A DNA stretch of 64,000 bases from Pseudomonadota bacterium (GTDB lineage: Bacteria; Myxococcota_A; Polyangia; Polyangiales; Polyangiaceae): NCBI GenBank assembly GCA_023423895.1, contig JAFAER010000058.1, positions 1 through 64,000 on the forward strand, written 5' to 3'. Below, piece by piece: positions 21,161 to 29,941 of the stretch. The translations under genes and the position numbers were made by a program. Positions within the stretch are counted from its first letter, which is position 1. Every line of letters begins with the position of its first letter. The notes beneath the pieces are model-generated. The model made no database searches and was not told the origin of the DNA. It saw only the letters and a list, made by a program, of their open reading frames with translations.

Positions 21161-22605
21161 TGGTCGCTCGCAAAGACGATCTTGCCGAGCCGCGCCTCGT
21201 TCTCGTCGGCGCGTTCGCGCTCCTCGTGGGCGGCCTCGGCGTCGGCTTCGAGCTCGGCGAAGCGATAGCGCACCTCGCCTTGCGGTCCAGGGTCGACGTC
21301 GCCACCGAGCTCGACGACGCGTCGCGTGATGTCCTTCGACGAGGGCTCCTCTCCCGTCGCGATCCGGACGGCGGTGCGCAGCGCTTCGTCGGAGACGGGC
21401 TCTTTGTTCGATGCACCATGGACGACCTCACGGAGCACGGCCAGACGCGCATGCTCCTGATCGAGCCGCTTCTGTGTGCGCACGCGGAAGAGCGCGCGCA
21501 GTGTCGGCAGCACGAAGAGCACGAGCGAGAACGAGAGCGGGATCAGGCCGAGGAGGAGGGGCACACCGTCGTCCGGGAGCACGGGCGGCCGGTGCGGATC
21601 GAAGAGGAGGGTGAGGTTCGACAGCGTGAGATTGTTCGAGATCGCCCACGCGCTCGCGAGGAGGTTGAACCCGTTGAGCAGCGCGATCATCACGTTCGAC
21701 CCGGTCGAGTTGCCCGTGAGCGGCGGGAGCTTCGGGAGCCGTTCCCATGCCGGCCGCGGGCGCGGTGCCGTCTCGGCGCCAGCCGACCGACGGAGCGCCT
21801 CGAACGTGTACACGATGCCGCCGCCCTCGCTGACGTGGACCTCGCCCTCGTGGTCGAGCATGAGGCGCGCCATCAGCGGATCGGCCTGGTCGCGCGGAAG
21901 TCCCGTGACGCGCATCACGTCGGCGAGCGAGACGCGGCCGCGCTGCGCCCGGATCTCGCGCAGGACCCGCGCGCGGGCCTCGTGAGGGTCTTCCTTCGGG
22001 GGCGGCGGACCGAAGACGAAGCGATTGACCTTCTCGTAGAAGGCCACCTTGGGCGCTTCCGGCTCGACACGTGCCGGCCGACCCGAGCGCCAGCCGGGCT
22101 CGATGTACAGCGGCGAGAACGGATGGAACGTCCAGAAGGCGGCCTCCGCGATCATGCGGAAGAGCGCGCCGAGGAGGCCGATGCCGGGGCTATCGTCGCG
22201 ATCGCTCGATCCCTGCCGCGCGAACGCAAGGCCGATGAGGATGGCCGCGAACACGAGCGCGTAGGTGCTCATCACCACGAGGAGCCAGGCACGCACGACG
22301 AAGCGGCCAGCGCCGGCGAGCGTCCGACCGACGGACGACAGCAGCCGCGCCCAAGCTTCGCGGGTCTCCCAGGGCTTCGTGAAGCCGTGCGGGAAGAGAT
22401 GGACGAGGTCGCCGTCTTCGGTCACACGGAGGTGGCCGCGGTACTCGCTCGTGAGCCACGTGAGTCCGGCCTCGGCATCGCGCAGCGGCAGGCCACTCGC
22501 CACCGACGCATCCGCGATCGTGATCGGGCGCGTGGGGTCCACGAGCTTTTGGCGAAGCACCTCTGCAGCAGCAGCGGGCTCCATGAGGCGAGGGGCATCG
22601 GCCAC
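21157..22605 (-). CDS. Membrane protein with winged-helix-like domains
   Basis: A 482-residue protein. The N-terminal part (about 1-75; GTG at 22605, or ATG at 22584) reads like a winged-helix domain (VLRQKLVDPTRPITIADASV, GLPLRDAEAGLTWLTSEYRG, LRVTEDGDLVHLF). A hydrophobic stretch follows (about 108-130), then a Ser/Arg linker, then a second winged-helix-like repeat (ARVLREIRAQRGRVSLADVM, RVTGLPRDQADPLMARLMLD, EGEVHVSEGGGIVYTFEAL) and two more membrane segments (LLLGLIPLSFSLVLFVLPTL), with a charged C-terminal region that resembles the wing pattern again. It is coupled to the membrane gene downstream. Function unknown. Confidence 0.65.
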   Translation of the reverse strand: MADAPRLMEPAAAAEVLRQKLVDPTRPITIADASVASGLPLRDAEAGLTWLTSEYRGHLRVTEDGDLVHLFPHGFTKPWETREAWARLLSSVGRTLAGAGRFVVRAWLLVVMSTYALVFAAILIGLAFARQGSSDRDDSPGIGLLGALFRMIAEAAFWTFHPFSPLYIEPGWRSGRPARVEPEAPKVAFYEKVNRFVFGPPPPKEDPHEARARVLREIRAQRGRVSLADVMRVTGLPRDQADPLMARLMLDHEGEVHVSEGGGIVYTFEALRRSAGAETAPRPRPAWERLPKLPPLTGNSTGSNVMIALLNGFNLLASAWAISNNLTLSNLTLLFDPHRPPVLPDDGVPLLLGLIPLSFSLVLFVLPTLRALFRVRTQKRLDQEHARLAVLREVVHGASNKEPVSDEALRTAVRIATGEEPSSKDITRRVVELGGDVDPGPQGEVRYRFAELEADAEAAHEERERADENEARLGKIVFASDQ

Positions 22606-22693
22606 GAGCGGTCAATGTAATGACGGCGTGCACGCCATGCCAGGTGGCGGAGCTCGACCGCGCCGCGCGACCTCGTGTGATCTCGTGAAGATC

Positions 22694-23260
22694 TCAGGAG
22701 AAGAGGTCCACGAGCGCTCCACAGAGCAGCGCGACGACGCTGCCGGCCGCGGCCGCGCCGAGCACGGTTCCGCCGACGACCCACGTGCGCGGGAGCCGAG
22801 CGAGCTCGGCAGCCACCACACCCAGCGCACCCAGTGCACCTAGCGCGCCTCGTTCATGCGCCACGTCGTGCGAAGTTCCGTGCTCGTACCTGACGAGGAG
22901 CTCGACGGCTTCCGGAGGGGCCTCGTCGGTGACCGCGAGCGGTGGGAGCGAAGCGAGGTCCATCATGACCGTGTCGAGGTCCATCGTCATCGCCTGGTCG
23001 GGGTCGTGCTCGACGAGGTCGACGAGGTCGACGAGATCGTCCGTCTCGAGCCACGCGGTCGTGTTCGTGCGGGCCAGAGCGAGCGGGCGCTCCGCGTCTC
23101 GGAGCTCGGGGGTCTTCAGCTCCTCCAGCAGCGCCGGGGGGAGCTCCGCGACGGCGGTCGACATGTCGTGGACGTCGTCATCGAGCAGCAGCGGCGGCAC
23201 GCTCGCGAGCGGGGCGTAGGCCAAGTCGTCTTCCAGGAAACCCAAACCGTGCTTCGCCAT
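22694..23260 (-). CDS. Acidic membrane-anchored protein, unknown
   Basis: A 188-residue protein from an ATG at 23260, which has a strong ribosome-binding site (AAGGAG, 7 bases away). The frame is open further upstream but that part is a shadow. It is acidic, with short repeats around VDLVDLVEHD, and ends in a hydrophobic segment (WVVGGTVLGAAAAGSVVALL) that could anchor it in the membrane by its C-terminus. No family is recognised. It follows the Ser/Thr kinase gene (68 bp after its stop), so it may be a partner or substrate; that is only an inference from position. Confidence 0.65.
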   Translation of the reverse strand: MAKHGLGFLEDDLAYAPLASVPPLLLDDDVHDMSTAVAELPPALLEELKTPELRDAERPLALARTNTTAWLETDDLVDLVDLVEHDPDQAMTMDLDTVMMDLASLPPLAVTDEAPPEAVELLVRYEHGTSHDVAHERGALGALGALGVVAAELARLPRTWVVGGTVLGAAAAGSVVALLCGALVDLFS

Positions 23261-23328
23261 CCGTGTGCTCCTTCGGTCTCGCGCTCGCTCGTGAGCGCGC
23301 GAATTCGATCCGTCAGCTCTCGTGGTGC

Positions 23329-24987
23329 TCAGAGCTCGCGCCGGAACGTCCTTCCTTGTGTCGGTTCCGGAGCTCGTGCCGGGGCTCCTGAACGCGACGC
23401 ATCGCTGTGCGCGGCAGGGGAGGCCGCCGTCGGACGCGTCCACACCGGACGCGGCGGCGCCGCTGTCACGGTCGCCGGCGGTCGTGGAGCGACCGGCTCC
23501 GAGGTCGGCGCCGTGTCGGTCACGGCGACGGAGACCGAGACCGATGGCGCGGCCGCCGGGACACGTTCGAGCAGCGTCGCCCCCGGCGGCGGTGCCGACG
23601 CCGATGCAGCGACCTCCGGCGCTGGCGCGGCGCGCTGCGAGCGCAGCAGCGCGAGGCCGCTCGCCACGAGCGCAAGGAATGGGATGCAGAACCACGCCAC
23701 GAGCGCGAGCCGGCGCGACGAAGTGGGCGCTTCCCCGGTCGTCGTGACGACGCGATACACCGACGCCTTCGATGATGCCTCGCCGGACCCGTCGTCGAGC
23801 GCGATGAGCCCGCTCGTCATCTGGCGGACCTGCGTGAGGCTCAGGTTCAGTCCGAGCTCGGAAGGTGTTTGTGTCCCGTTCAGCGTGACCTTGCCGAACG
23901 ACAAGCTCGCGAGCTGCGCTTTGACCTGCGCCTGTACCTTCTCGCGTGTGTCTGCGAACAGCTGCTTCGTGAGCGTTCCGATCTCCTCCGACGTCACGCC
24001 GCCCGCGGTCGCGATGTACGCCTCGAGATCGTCCCGCATCGCCTTCGCTGATTGGTACCGCTCGTCGACGTTCCGTTGCAGTGCTCGATCGATGATGTCG
24101 TCGAGCGCAGCGGGGATGTCCGGCCGCACCGAAGAAGCGCGCGGGATGGCCTTCGTCATCAGGTTGTAGAGCGTCGCGGCGGGCGTGCTCTCGGCCATCA
24201 GGTGACGCCCGGTGACGCTTTCCCAGAGGACGATGCCCATGGCGAAGAGGTCCGCTCGACGATTGACGTTCTCCGCACGCACCTGCTCGGGCGCCATGAA
24301 GGCGACCTTGCCCTTGAAGATGCCATGCGCCGTCTGCGCGGAGCCTGCCGCCTTCGCGATGCCGAAGTCGACGACCTTCACGGCGCCTTCATACGTGAGC
24401 ATCACGTTCTGAGGGCTGACGTCGCGATGCACGATCGCGAGCGGGGTACCGTCGAAGTCGCAGAGCTCGTGTGCGTAGTGCAGGCCGCTCAAGGCGTCCG
24501 AGCAGACCCGCGCGGCGATTCGGGGTTCGAGCCGCTTGCCCTGTTTCGCGAGGGCATTGAGGACGCGCGAGAGCGGTTGCCCTTCGACGTACTCCATCGC
24601 CAAGAAGAAGCTTCGGCCCTCGGTTCCCGCTTCGAACGTCTGGATCACGTTCGGGTGATTCAGGCGAGCGGCGAGGCGCGCTTCGTTCAGGAACATCTCC
24701 CGGCTGCTGGGATCGCTCGCGTGTTCGTCGCGCAGGCGCTTGATGACGACGAGGCGGTTCACGTTCATCGCGCCGTGCGCGACGGCGAGATAGACGTCGG
24801 CCATCCCGCCGGACCCGAGCCGAGCAAAGAGGCGGTACTTGCCGAAGCGGACGGCGCGACGCATGCCGGACGCCGACGGCGAGTCGACGGGCCGCTCGCT
24901 CGGCGAGTCGACGGGCGCGACGGTCGCGCCGGTCGCGCTCGATGCTTCCTGGCCCGGACGCGTTGCCATGGGACGAGGCCGACTCAT
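23329..24987 (-). CDS. Ser/Thr protein kinase (Hanks-type), membrane-anchored
   Basis: A 552-residue kinase. After a 45-residue disordered start the catalytic domain runs about 48-330: glycine loop LGSGGMADVYLA, Lys83 in VVIKRL, the catalytic loop IVHRDVSPQN (Asp189), DFGIAK and the MAPEQ motif. The Ser191 where most kinases have Lys in HRDxKPxN is a known variant in Myxococcota and the Asp remains, so it is probably active. A TM helix at about 425-445 (AWFCIPFLALVASGLALLRS) anchors a short Pro/Ala-rich extracytoplasmic tail; the juxtamembrane part holds many Thr/Ser. No PASTA repeats are present. The substrates are unknown. Confidence 0.9.
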   Translation of the reverse strand: MSRPRPMATRPGQEASSATGATVAPVDSPSERPVDSPSASGMRRAVRFGKYRLFARLGSGGMADVYLAVAHGAMNVNRLVVIKRLRDEHASDPSSREMFLNEARLAARLNHPNVIQTFEAGTEGRSFFLAMEYVEGQPLSRVLNALAKQGKRLEPRIAARVCSDALSGLHYAHELCDFDGTPLAIVHRDVSPQNVMLTYEGAVKVVDFGIAKAAGSAQTAHGIFKGKVAFMAPEQVRAENVNRRADLFAMGIVLWESVTGRHLMAESTPAATLYNLMTKAIPRASSVRPDIPAALDDIIDRALQRNVDERYQSAKAMRDDLEAYIATAGGVTSEEIGTLTKQLFADTREKVQAQVKAQLASLSFGKVTLNGTQTPSELGLNLSLTQVRQMTSGLIALDDGSGEASSKASVYRVVTTTGEAPTSSRRLALVAWFCIPFLALVASGLALLRSQRAAPAPEVAASASAPPPGATLLERVPAAAPSVSVSVAVTDTAPTSEPVAPRPPATVTAAPPRPVWTRPTAASPAAHSDASRSGAPARAPEPTQGRTFRREL

Positions 24988-25158
24988 CGATTCGGGTGCT
25001 CCGTTGCGTCGGATGGAGAACTTCGGATGGGAGAGAGCGATGTCGTCACGTCCCGATCGGGATGAGCTCGGCGAGCGCCGACGATGCCTGGCGGAGACCT
25101 GTCCGACACCGGCTCATCCGGGAGGTGGTTGGTTGACTGCTGGCGACGTCCGGCATGG

Positions 25159-25182
25159 CTCCGCGGGCAGGACCCCGCGGAG
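25159..25182. terminator. Hairpin in the gap before the kinase gene
   Basis: CTCCGCGGG (25159-25167) pairs with CCCGCGGAG (25174-25182) with a 6-base loop. It may end transcripts of the DTW gene. No U-rich tail is evident. Confidence 0.4.
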
Positions 25183-25289
25183 CGCAGCGGGATCCTGACC
25201 GCAGCGCGTACGGGCTGTGGGCCCGGAGGGGGATCCCTCACGTCCTCGATCGAGGTGAACGAGCATCGGTTCACCACAGAGCAAGAAGC

Positions 25290-25311
25290 GGCCCACGCAA
25301 GCCGCGTGGCC
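25290..25311. terminator. Hairpin after the DTW-domain gene
   Basis: GGCCCACGC (25290-25298) pairs with GCGTGGCC (25304-25311) with a one-base bulge and a short loop, about 45 bases after the stop of the DTW gene (leftward). It is a plausible terminator. Confidence 0.4.
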
Positions 25312-25355
25312 CCCGAGCGCCTTCGCGAGCCCGAGCCGGGGCCGCGCGCGATCCG

Positions 25356-26009
25356 TCAGCGCTCTCGCAGCGCGCTTCGGGGATCGTGCCGGGTGGCGCC
25401 TTCGGGGATGCCGCCCGTGACCTCTTCGGCAGCGAGCGACCCGCGCACCCAGAGTGTGCGCTCGACCATCGCGCGGAACACGTGCTCGAGCGCTTGCTGG
25501 ACGTCGGGGCCCTCGAGGATCCCCATCGCCCGCGCGATCGCCTCGATCGTCGCGAGCCCCTCCGGGTGGGACTCGGAGCGCAGTCGATAGATCGAAGGCG
25601 GGCCCGGCGGAAGCGTCACGCAGCGAACGTCCCGGAGTCCCGGCACACGCGCGCGCACCTTGGATGCCTGCCGCCAGTTGCCGTCCGGCACGATGAGCGT
25701 CACGGGCCCAGGCATGGGCTCGAGCGGCTCCGCCTCGCCCTCGTGTGGGAAGAGGAGGAGGGGCGTCGTCTCTCCCCACTCGATGGGGCGGCTTGGTGAG
25801 CCCTCGCGCCCGCGCACGTGCACCTCGCTGTTGACCAGACAGGCGGCCCCGAGATGCCCGGTGTTCGTGGGCTTGCGGATCTCCGTGTGGTGGATGACGA
25901 GCACGAGCCGCGTCTTCGTCTGGATCCGCGGGACGAGCGGACACACGCAGAGCCCGATGTGCATCAGGCAGATGCCGCAGCGGTTCGCGCGGTTGTCGCG
26001 GCGGCTCAC
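25356..26009 (-). CDS. tapT: DTW-domain tRNA aminocarboxypropyltransferase-like protein
   Basis: A 217-residue protein of the DTW family (TapT/YfiP in E. coli, which makes acp3U at tRNA position 47 using S-adenosylmethionine). The N-terminal zinc-like motif RCGICLMHIGLCVC gives Cys11, Cys14, Cys21 and Cys23. The middle has TLIVPDGNWRQASK: the family signature is normally DxTW, and here it reads D-G-N-W, with Asn where Thr is expected. The C-terminal Leu-rich helices fit the fold. The start is a GTG at 26009 that overlaps the TruC stop by 4 bp (GTGA), so they are coupled and probably share an operon for RNA modification. Confidence 0.8.
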   Translation of the reverse strand: MSRRDNRANRCGICLMHIGLCVCPLVPRIQTKTRLVLVIHHTEIRKPTNTGHLGAACLVNSEVHVRGREGSPSRPIEWGETTPLLLFPHEGEAEPLEPMPGPVTLIVPDGNWRQASKVRARVPGLRDVRCVTLPPGPPSIYRLRSESHPEGLATIEAIARAMGILEGPDVQQALEHVFRAMVERTLWVRGSLAAEEVTGGIPEGATRHDPRSALRER

Positions 26010-26695
26010 GATGCCCCTCGCGGGAGCCCGAGCTGATCGAGCGCGGCGCCGAGATCGTCCGGGACGGGAGCATCGACGACGATGCGCTCGTTCGTCACGG
26101 GGTGCTCGAACGCCAGCCGCGACGCGTGAAGCGCAAGACGATGAAGGGCGTACGTCGCTCGGTAGTGTCGGTTGATGACGCCCGAGCCGTACGTCACGTC
26201 GCCGACCAGCGGATGATTGATGTGCCGGAGGTGCCGCCGGATCTGATGGAGCCTTCCGGTCTCCGGCAGGGCGCGGACGAGCGAGCAACGGTCCACGGTC
26301 GAACGCGCGACGAGCTCGAAGCGCGTGAGCGCCGGAACGCGCGGCCCGTCCTCCGACTTCGGCACCGGATGATCGATCACGCCCGACTCCGGCGCGTGGC
26401 CGCGGACGAGCGCGAGATACTCCTTCGTGACGCGATGGCCCTCGAAGGCCGCGTGAAGGGCGGCGGCCGTCTCCTGCGTCCGTGCGAAGAGCAGCGCGCC
26501 GCTCGTTCCGCGGTCGAGCCGGTGGATCGGGTGAACGTGCGCCCCGCCGAGCGCGTCGCGCACGCGAAAAAGCGCGACGTCGTCGTCGTTGTCCCATCCC
26601 CGGTGAACGAGGAGACCGGACGGCTTGTTGGCGACGGCGAGGTGCGCATCGACGTAGAGGAGCTCGATCGTCCGTTCGCCTTCCGGTTCCGCCAT
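26006..26695 (-). CDS. truC: RluA-family pseudouridine synthase (TruC-like)
   Basis: A 229-residue enzyme that isomerises uridine in RNA. The catalytic Asp61 sits in PIHRLDRGTSGALLFA, the family signature. The sequence VDAHLAVANKPSGLLVHRGW and the later ETGRLHQIRRHLRHINHPLVGD match TruC, which modifies tRNA uridine 65. No S4 domain is present, as expected for TruC. I chose the ATG at 26695 (a GTG at 26701 is possible). It follows the mutase by 9 bp and overlaps the DTW gene by 4 bp. Confidence 0.9.
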   Translation of the reverse strand: MAEPEGERTIELLYVDAHLAVANKPSGLLVHRGWDNDDDVALFRVRDALGGAHVHPIHRLDRGTSGALLFARTQETAAALHAAFEGHRVTKEYLALVRGHAPESGVIDHPVPKSEDGPRVPALTRFELVARSTVDRCSLVRALPETGRLHQIRRHLRHINHPLVGDVTYGSGVINRHYRATYALHRLALHASRLAFEHPVTNERIVVDAPVPDDLGAALDQLGLPRGAS

Positions 26696-26704
26696 GACCA
26701 CGCG

Positions 26705-28360
26705 CTAGAGCACGAGCGTCTCGGTGTGCTCACCCCACACCGAACGGAGGACGTCCGCGACCTCGCCGACCGTCGCCGACGCCTTCACCGCGTCGAGGAT
26801 GAAGGGCAAGAGGTTGTCGGTGCCCTTGGCGGCCGCTTCGACCTTGCGGAGCGCCTCTGCATGCGCCTGCTGGTCGCGTCGTCCGCGGAACGCTCGAAGG
26901 CGCTCGACCTGCGCGCGCTCGATCTCCGGGTCGATCTTCATGACCGGCACGGGCGGCGCGTCCTGGACGAAGTCGTTCAGGCCGACGATCGTGCGCTGCT
27001 TCCGCTCGATCTCGAGTTGGTAGCTGTACGCGCTGTTCTGGATCTCGCGCTGCGGGTAGCCCTGCTCGATCGCGTTCACCATCCCGCCGAGCTCGTCGAT
27101 GCGGGCGATGTACTTGCTCGCCTCCTGCTCCAGCCGGTTCGTCAGCGCCTCGACGGCGTAGGCGCCGCCGAGCGCGTCCACGAAGTCGGCCACGCCGGAC
27201 TCGTGGGCGACGATCTGCTGCGTACGGAGCGCGATCGTCGCCGCCTCGCTCGTGGGCAGGCCGAGCGCCTCGTCGTAGCTGTTCGTGTGCAGCGACTGAC
27301 ACCCGCCCAGGACGGCCGCGAGAGCCTGCAGCGTGACGCGGGCGACGTTGTTCAGCGGCTGCTGCGCGGTGAGCGTCATGCCGGCGGTCTGGCAGTGGAA
27401 CCGGAGCGCTCGGGCGCGGTCGGTCTTCGCGCCGAAGCGCTCCTTCATGATCGTGCTCCACAGCCGGCGCGCGGCGCGGAACTTCGCGATCTCCTCGATG
27501 ACGTTGTTGTGGACGTTGAAGAAGAAGGAGAGCTGCGCGCCGAACGCGTCGACGTCGAGCCCGGCGTCGAGCGCCGCCTTCACGTAGGCCATGCCGTCGG
27601 CGAGCGTGAAGGCGATCTCCTGCGCCGCGTCGCAGCCGGCCTCGCGGATGTGATAGCCGCTGATGGAGATCGTGTTCCAGCGAGGCACCTCCTTCCCGCA
27701 GAACGCGAAGATGTCGGTGATGAGCCGGAGCGAGGGCCGGGGCGGGTAGATGTACGTCCCGCGGGCCATGTACTCCTTGAGGATGTCGTTCTGGATCGTG
27801 CCGCGCAGCTTCTCGCGCGGGACGCCCTGCTCCTCGGCGACGGCGATGTAGAGGCACAGCAGCGTCGACGCGGTCGCGTTGATCGTCATCGACGTCGAGA
27901 TCTTGTCGAGCGGCAGGCCGCGGAGCAGCGTCCGCATGTCCTCGATCGAGTCGATGGCGACGCCGACCCGGCCGACCTCGCCGAGGCTCTGCGCGTCGTC
28001 CGAGTCGCGGCCCATCTGCGTGGGCAGGTCGAAGGCGACCGACAGGCCCGTCTGGCCCTGCTTCAACAGGTAGTGATAGCGCTCGTTCGACTCGGCCGCG
28101 GTCCCGAAGCCCGCGTACTGGCGCATCGTCCAGAGGCGGCCGCGGTACATGTTCGGCTGGACGCCGCGGGTGAACGGAGGTGCGCCGGGAACGCCGAGGT
28201 CCCGGACCGGGTCGAGATCGGCGATGTCTTCCGGGCCGTACAGCGGCGCCACGTCGGCGTGACCAGCGAGATTGGGGACGCGGGAGCGGGGCTTGTCCTT
28301 CGCCTCGAGCGGGGCGAGCTTGTCCTTCTCCCAGGCGCGGCGGAGCTCGGCGTACGTCAT
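26705..28360 (-). CDS. mcmA: Methylmalonyl-CoA mutase large subunit (split type)
   Basis: A 551-residue catalytic subunit of a B12-dependent acyl-CoA mutase that interconverts methylmalonyl-CoA and succinyl-CoA. It contains the TIM-barrel substrate domain: PNMYRGRLWTMRQYAGFG, AFDLPTQMGRDSD, GTIQNDILKEYMARGTYI, SISGYHIREAG, QSLHTNSYDEALGLPT. It lacks the C-terminal B12-binding domain, so a separate small subunit must supply it; that is not in this window. The Tyr in RQYAGF matches methylmalonyl-CoA rather than isobutyryl- or hydroxyisobutyryl-CoA mutases. The ATG at 28360 lies only 60 bp from an IS element. Downstream are truC (9 bp) and tapT. Confidence 0.9.
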   Translation of the reverse strand: MTYAELRRAWEKDKLAPLEAKDKPRSRVPNLAGHADVAPLYGPEDIADLDPVRDLGVPGAPPFTRGVQPNMYRGRLWTMRQYAGFGTAAESNERYHYLLKQGQTGLSVAFDLPTQMGRDSDDAQSLGEVGRVGVAIDSIEDMRTLLRGLPLDKISTSMTINATASTLLCLYIAVAEEQGVPREKLRGTIQNDILKEYMARGTYIYPPRPSLRLITDIFAFCGKEVPRWNTISISGYHIREAGCDAAQEIAFTLADGMAYVKAALDAGLDVDAFGAQLSFFFNVHNNVIEEIAKFRAARRLWSTIMKERFGAKTDRARALRFHCQTAGMTLTAQQPLNNVARVTLQALAAVLGGCQSLHTNSYDEALGLPTSEAATIALRTQQIVAHESGVADFVDALGGAYAVEALTNRLEQEASKYIARIDELGGMVNAIEQGYPQREIQNSAYSYQLEIERKQRTIVGLNDFVQDAPPVPVMKIDPEIERAQVERLRAFRGRRDQQAHAEALRKVEAAAKGTDNLLPFILDAVKASATVGEVADVLRSVWGEHTETLVL

Positions 28361-28419
28361 GATGACGACGCTTTAGCACGAGATCGCCGGAGATTCGGCC
28401 TCGGTGCAGGGTGAGGTCG

Positions 28420-28442
28420 CTTCACCCTTTGGGCTTACCCTT
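28420..28442 (+). repeat. IS terminal inverted repeat, left
   Basis: The left terminal repeat of the IS4-family element. It includes the transposase stop codon (28422-28424). Confidence 0.75.
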
Positions 28443-29882
28443 GGACCCAAGTCGGATAGTTCGCGGACCGGATCTCGCGGACTTACGGAGCCGATACGCG
28501 TGAGTCATATGCGAAAGCCTCTCGAGGCCGCGCCCGATCGTCGTCGCGCCGGGCGGTCCGTTGCCCTTCTGATCGATCCAACCACCGAGCTCCGCGATCC
28601 AACGTGTGACGTCGGCGAGCGTTGGCGACGCGGGCACGACCCGCTTCTTCTTCACCCCGCGACTCGCCTGGTCGCGCTTGAGCACCTCGATCTCGTCGGC
28701 GGACAGTTCCAGCTGCGCGGGCGACTCCGGCTGGTTTCGAGAGAGATACTTCAGTCGCTCGATCCTCGTCGCGACGGCAGCGAGGATCGTGGCCCACTTC
28801 CGGAGCGCCTCGACGGACTGAAGCTGCGCATCCTCCACGTTGCAGTCGCCCTGCTTCCACGTGCGATGAAACTCCTCGATGCGCCAGCGCTTGCGATAGC
28901 CGTCGATCACCTTCTCGGCTTCGGCGAGCGAAGTGACGGCCAGGTTGGTGTAGAGCAGCCAGTCGAGCGCGTCCTTCTCGTTCGAACCGACTTCCCTCAC
29001 CGAGACAGCCGTGAGCTCCAGACGACCCGCTTCTCGCGTGCTGCTGCAGTCCTTTCGGATGTCGAACGCGACGCGATGGCTACGCAGCTCGATCGTCGCG
29101 CGCCGCGCCGCGCGCTGACCAGTCCGTCCAATGTCGACTACGTGCTGACCAAGAACCGGCTGCCGCTGCATCGTTTCTCGCAGCGTCAGCGTCGAAGGCC
29201 GCTCGACGCGCCGGTCATACTTGGAGCGGACGATGAAATCGCAATCGAGGCGACCAAGGGCAAACAGGATGTCGCTGTTGTCCGCCTCGCGATCGATGAC
29301 GATGCACACCCGAGCCTTCGCCTTCGCGAGCCGCTCGACCGCGCTCTTGGCGGCGCGGACAAAGTTCGCGCACTCCTTCTCTTCGAAAGGCCGCTTCTGG
29401 TTTCGCCGCGTCCGCTCGTTCTTCGGCATCAGCTCGACTTCGTCACGCGTCCAGTAGATCTGGTCGATCAGGCCGATTGGAACGCCGTCACTCGCGACAG
29501 CAAGCGCGTTCATCACCTGCAGCCCGCGCGCGGCCCGGTTCGGCGAGCCAACGGGACCGAGCCCTCTGCTCCCCGCCGCGTCGGTCAGCGTCAACGCCGT
29601 ACCATCCACGACGACGTACACAGTCTCGCCAGCGCGCACGCGCGATGCCGTTGCTTCGAACAGCACGGACGCCAAGGCGTCGGCTTTGATCGCGGCGTTC
29701 TCGAGGAAGTCGTACGCACCGGCCCGCTCTTCATCGCGTTCGACCACGGCCGCGACCTTACCCGAAGGTCGGCGCGCGGCCGCCGTCGCCATCGCGACGA
29801 GACGCCGGCCTCGTCGAACGTCGTTCAGCTGCGCTCGCCCGAACGCATCCTGGGCCCACATCGTCACCGACTGGCTCTGCAT
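28422..29882 (-). CDS. IS4-family (Tn5-like) transposase
   Basis: A 486-residue DDE transposase. First Asp is in VVVDGTALTL (Asp93), second in CIVIDREADNSD, and the Glu in the YREK motif: YRKRWRIEEFHRTWK has Tyr, Arg at +3, Glu at +7 and Lys at +14, exactly the IS4 pattern Y-2-R-3-E-6-K. The N-terminal part (MWAQDAFGRAQLNDVRRGRRL) resembles the Tn5 DNA-binding domain. The start ATG at 29882 is preferred to a TTG at 29894. No frameshift or internal stop is seen, so it is intact on paper. It is transcribed towards the mutase gene, whose start is 62 bp past its stop. Confidence 0.92.
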   Translation of the reverse strand: MQSQSVTMWAQDAFGRAQLNDVRRGRRLVAMATAAARRPSGKVAAVVERDEERAGAYDFLENAAIKADALASVLFEATASRVRAGETVYVVVDGTALTLTDAAGSRGLGPVGSPNRAARGLQVMNALAVASDGVPIGLIDQIYWTRDEVELMPKNERTRRNQKRPFEEKECANFVRAAKSAVERLAKAKARVCIVIDREADNSDILFALGRLDCDFIVRSKYDRRVERPSTLTLRETMQRQPVLGQHVVDIGRTGQRAARRATIELRSHRVAFDIRKDCSSTREAGRLELTAVSVREVGSNEKDALDWLLYTNLAVTSLAEAEKVIDGYRKRWRIEEFHRTWKQGDCNVEDAQLQSVEALRKWATILAAVATRIERLKYLSRNQPESPAQLELSADEIEVLKRDQASRGVKKKRVVPASPTLADVTRWIAELGGWIDQKGNGPPGATTIGRGLERLSHMTHAYRLRKSARSGPRTIRLGSKGKPKG

Positions 29883-29941
29883 CGGGGCGGGCAACGCGGC
29901 ACTTCCACAGTTAATTCCGGATCATCCCGACTGATAGAGCG

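Larger units (their letters stand above)
24988..25355. other. Intergenic region before the kinase gene
   Basis: 368 bp between the kinase start and the stop of the DTW-domain gene, both leftward. No gene is supportable. It holds two hairpins described separately (25159-25182 and 25290-25311). The kinase promoter must be here. Confidence 0.5.

Noticed and set aside
26102..28414. Rightward open frame of 770 codons opposite truC and the mutase
   Set aside because: Antisense artefact: Leu/Arg/Asp/Val-rich without motifs, while the other strand encodes clear enzymes.
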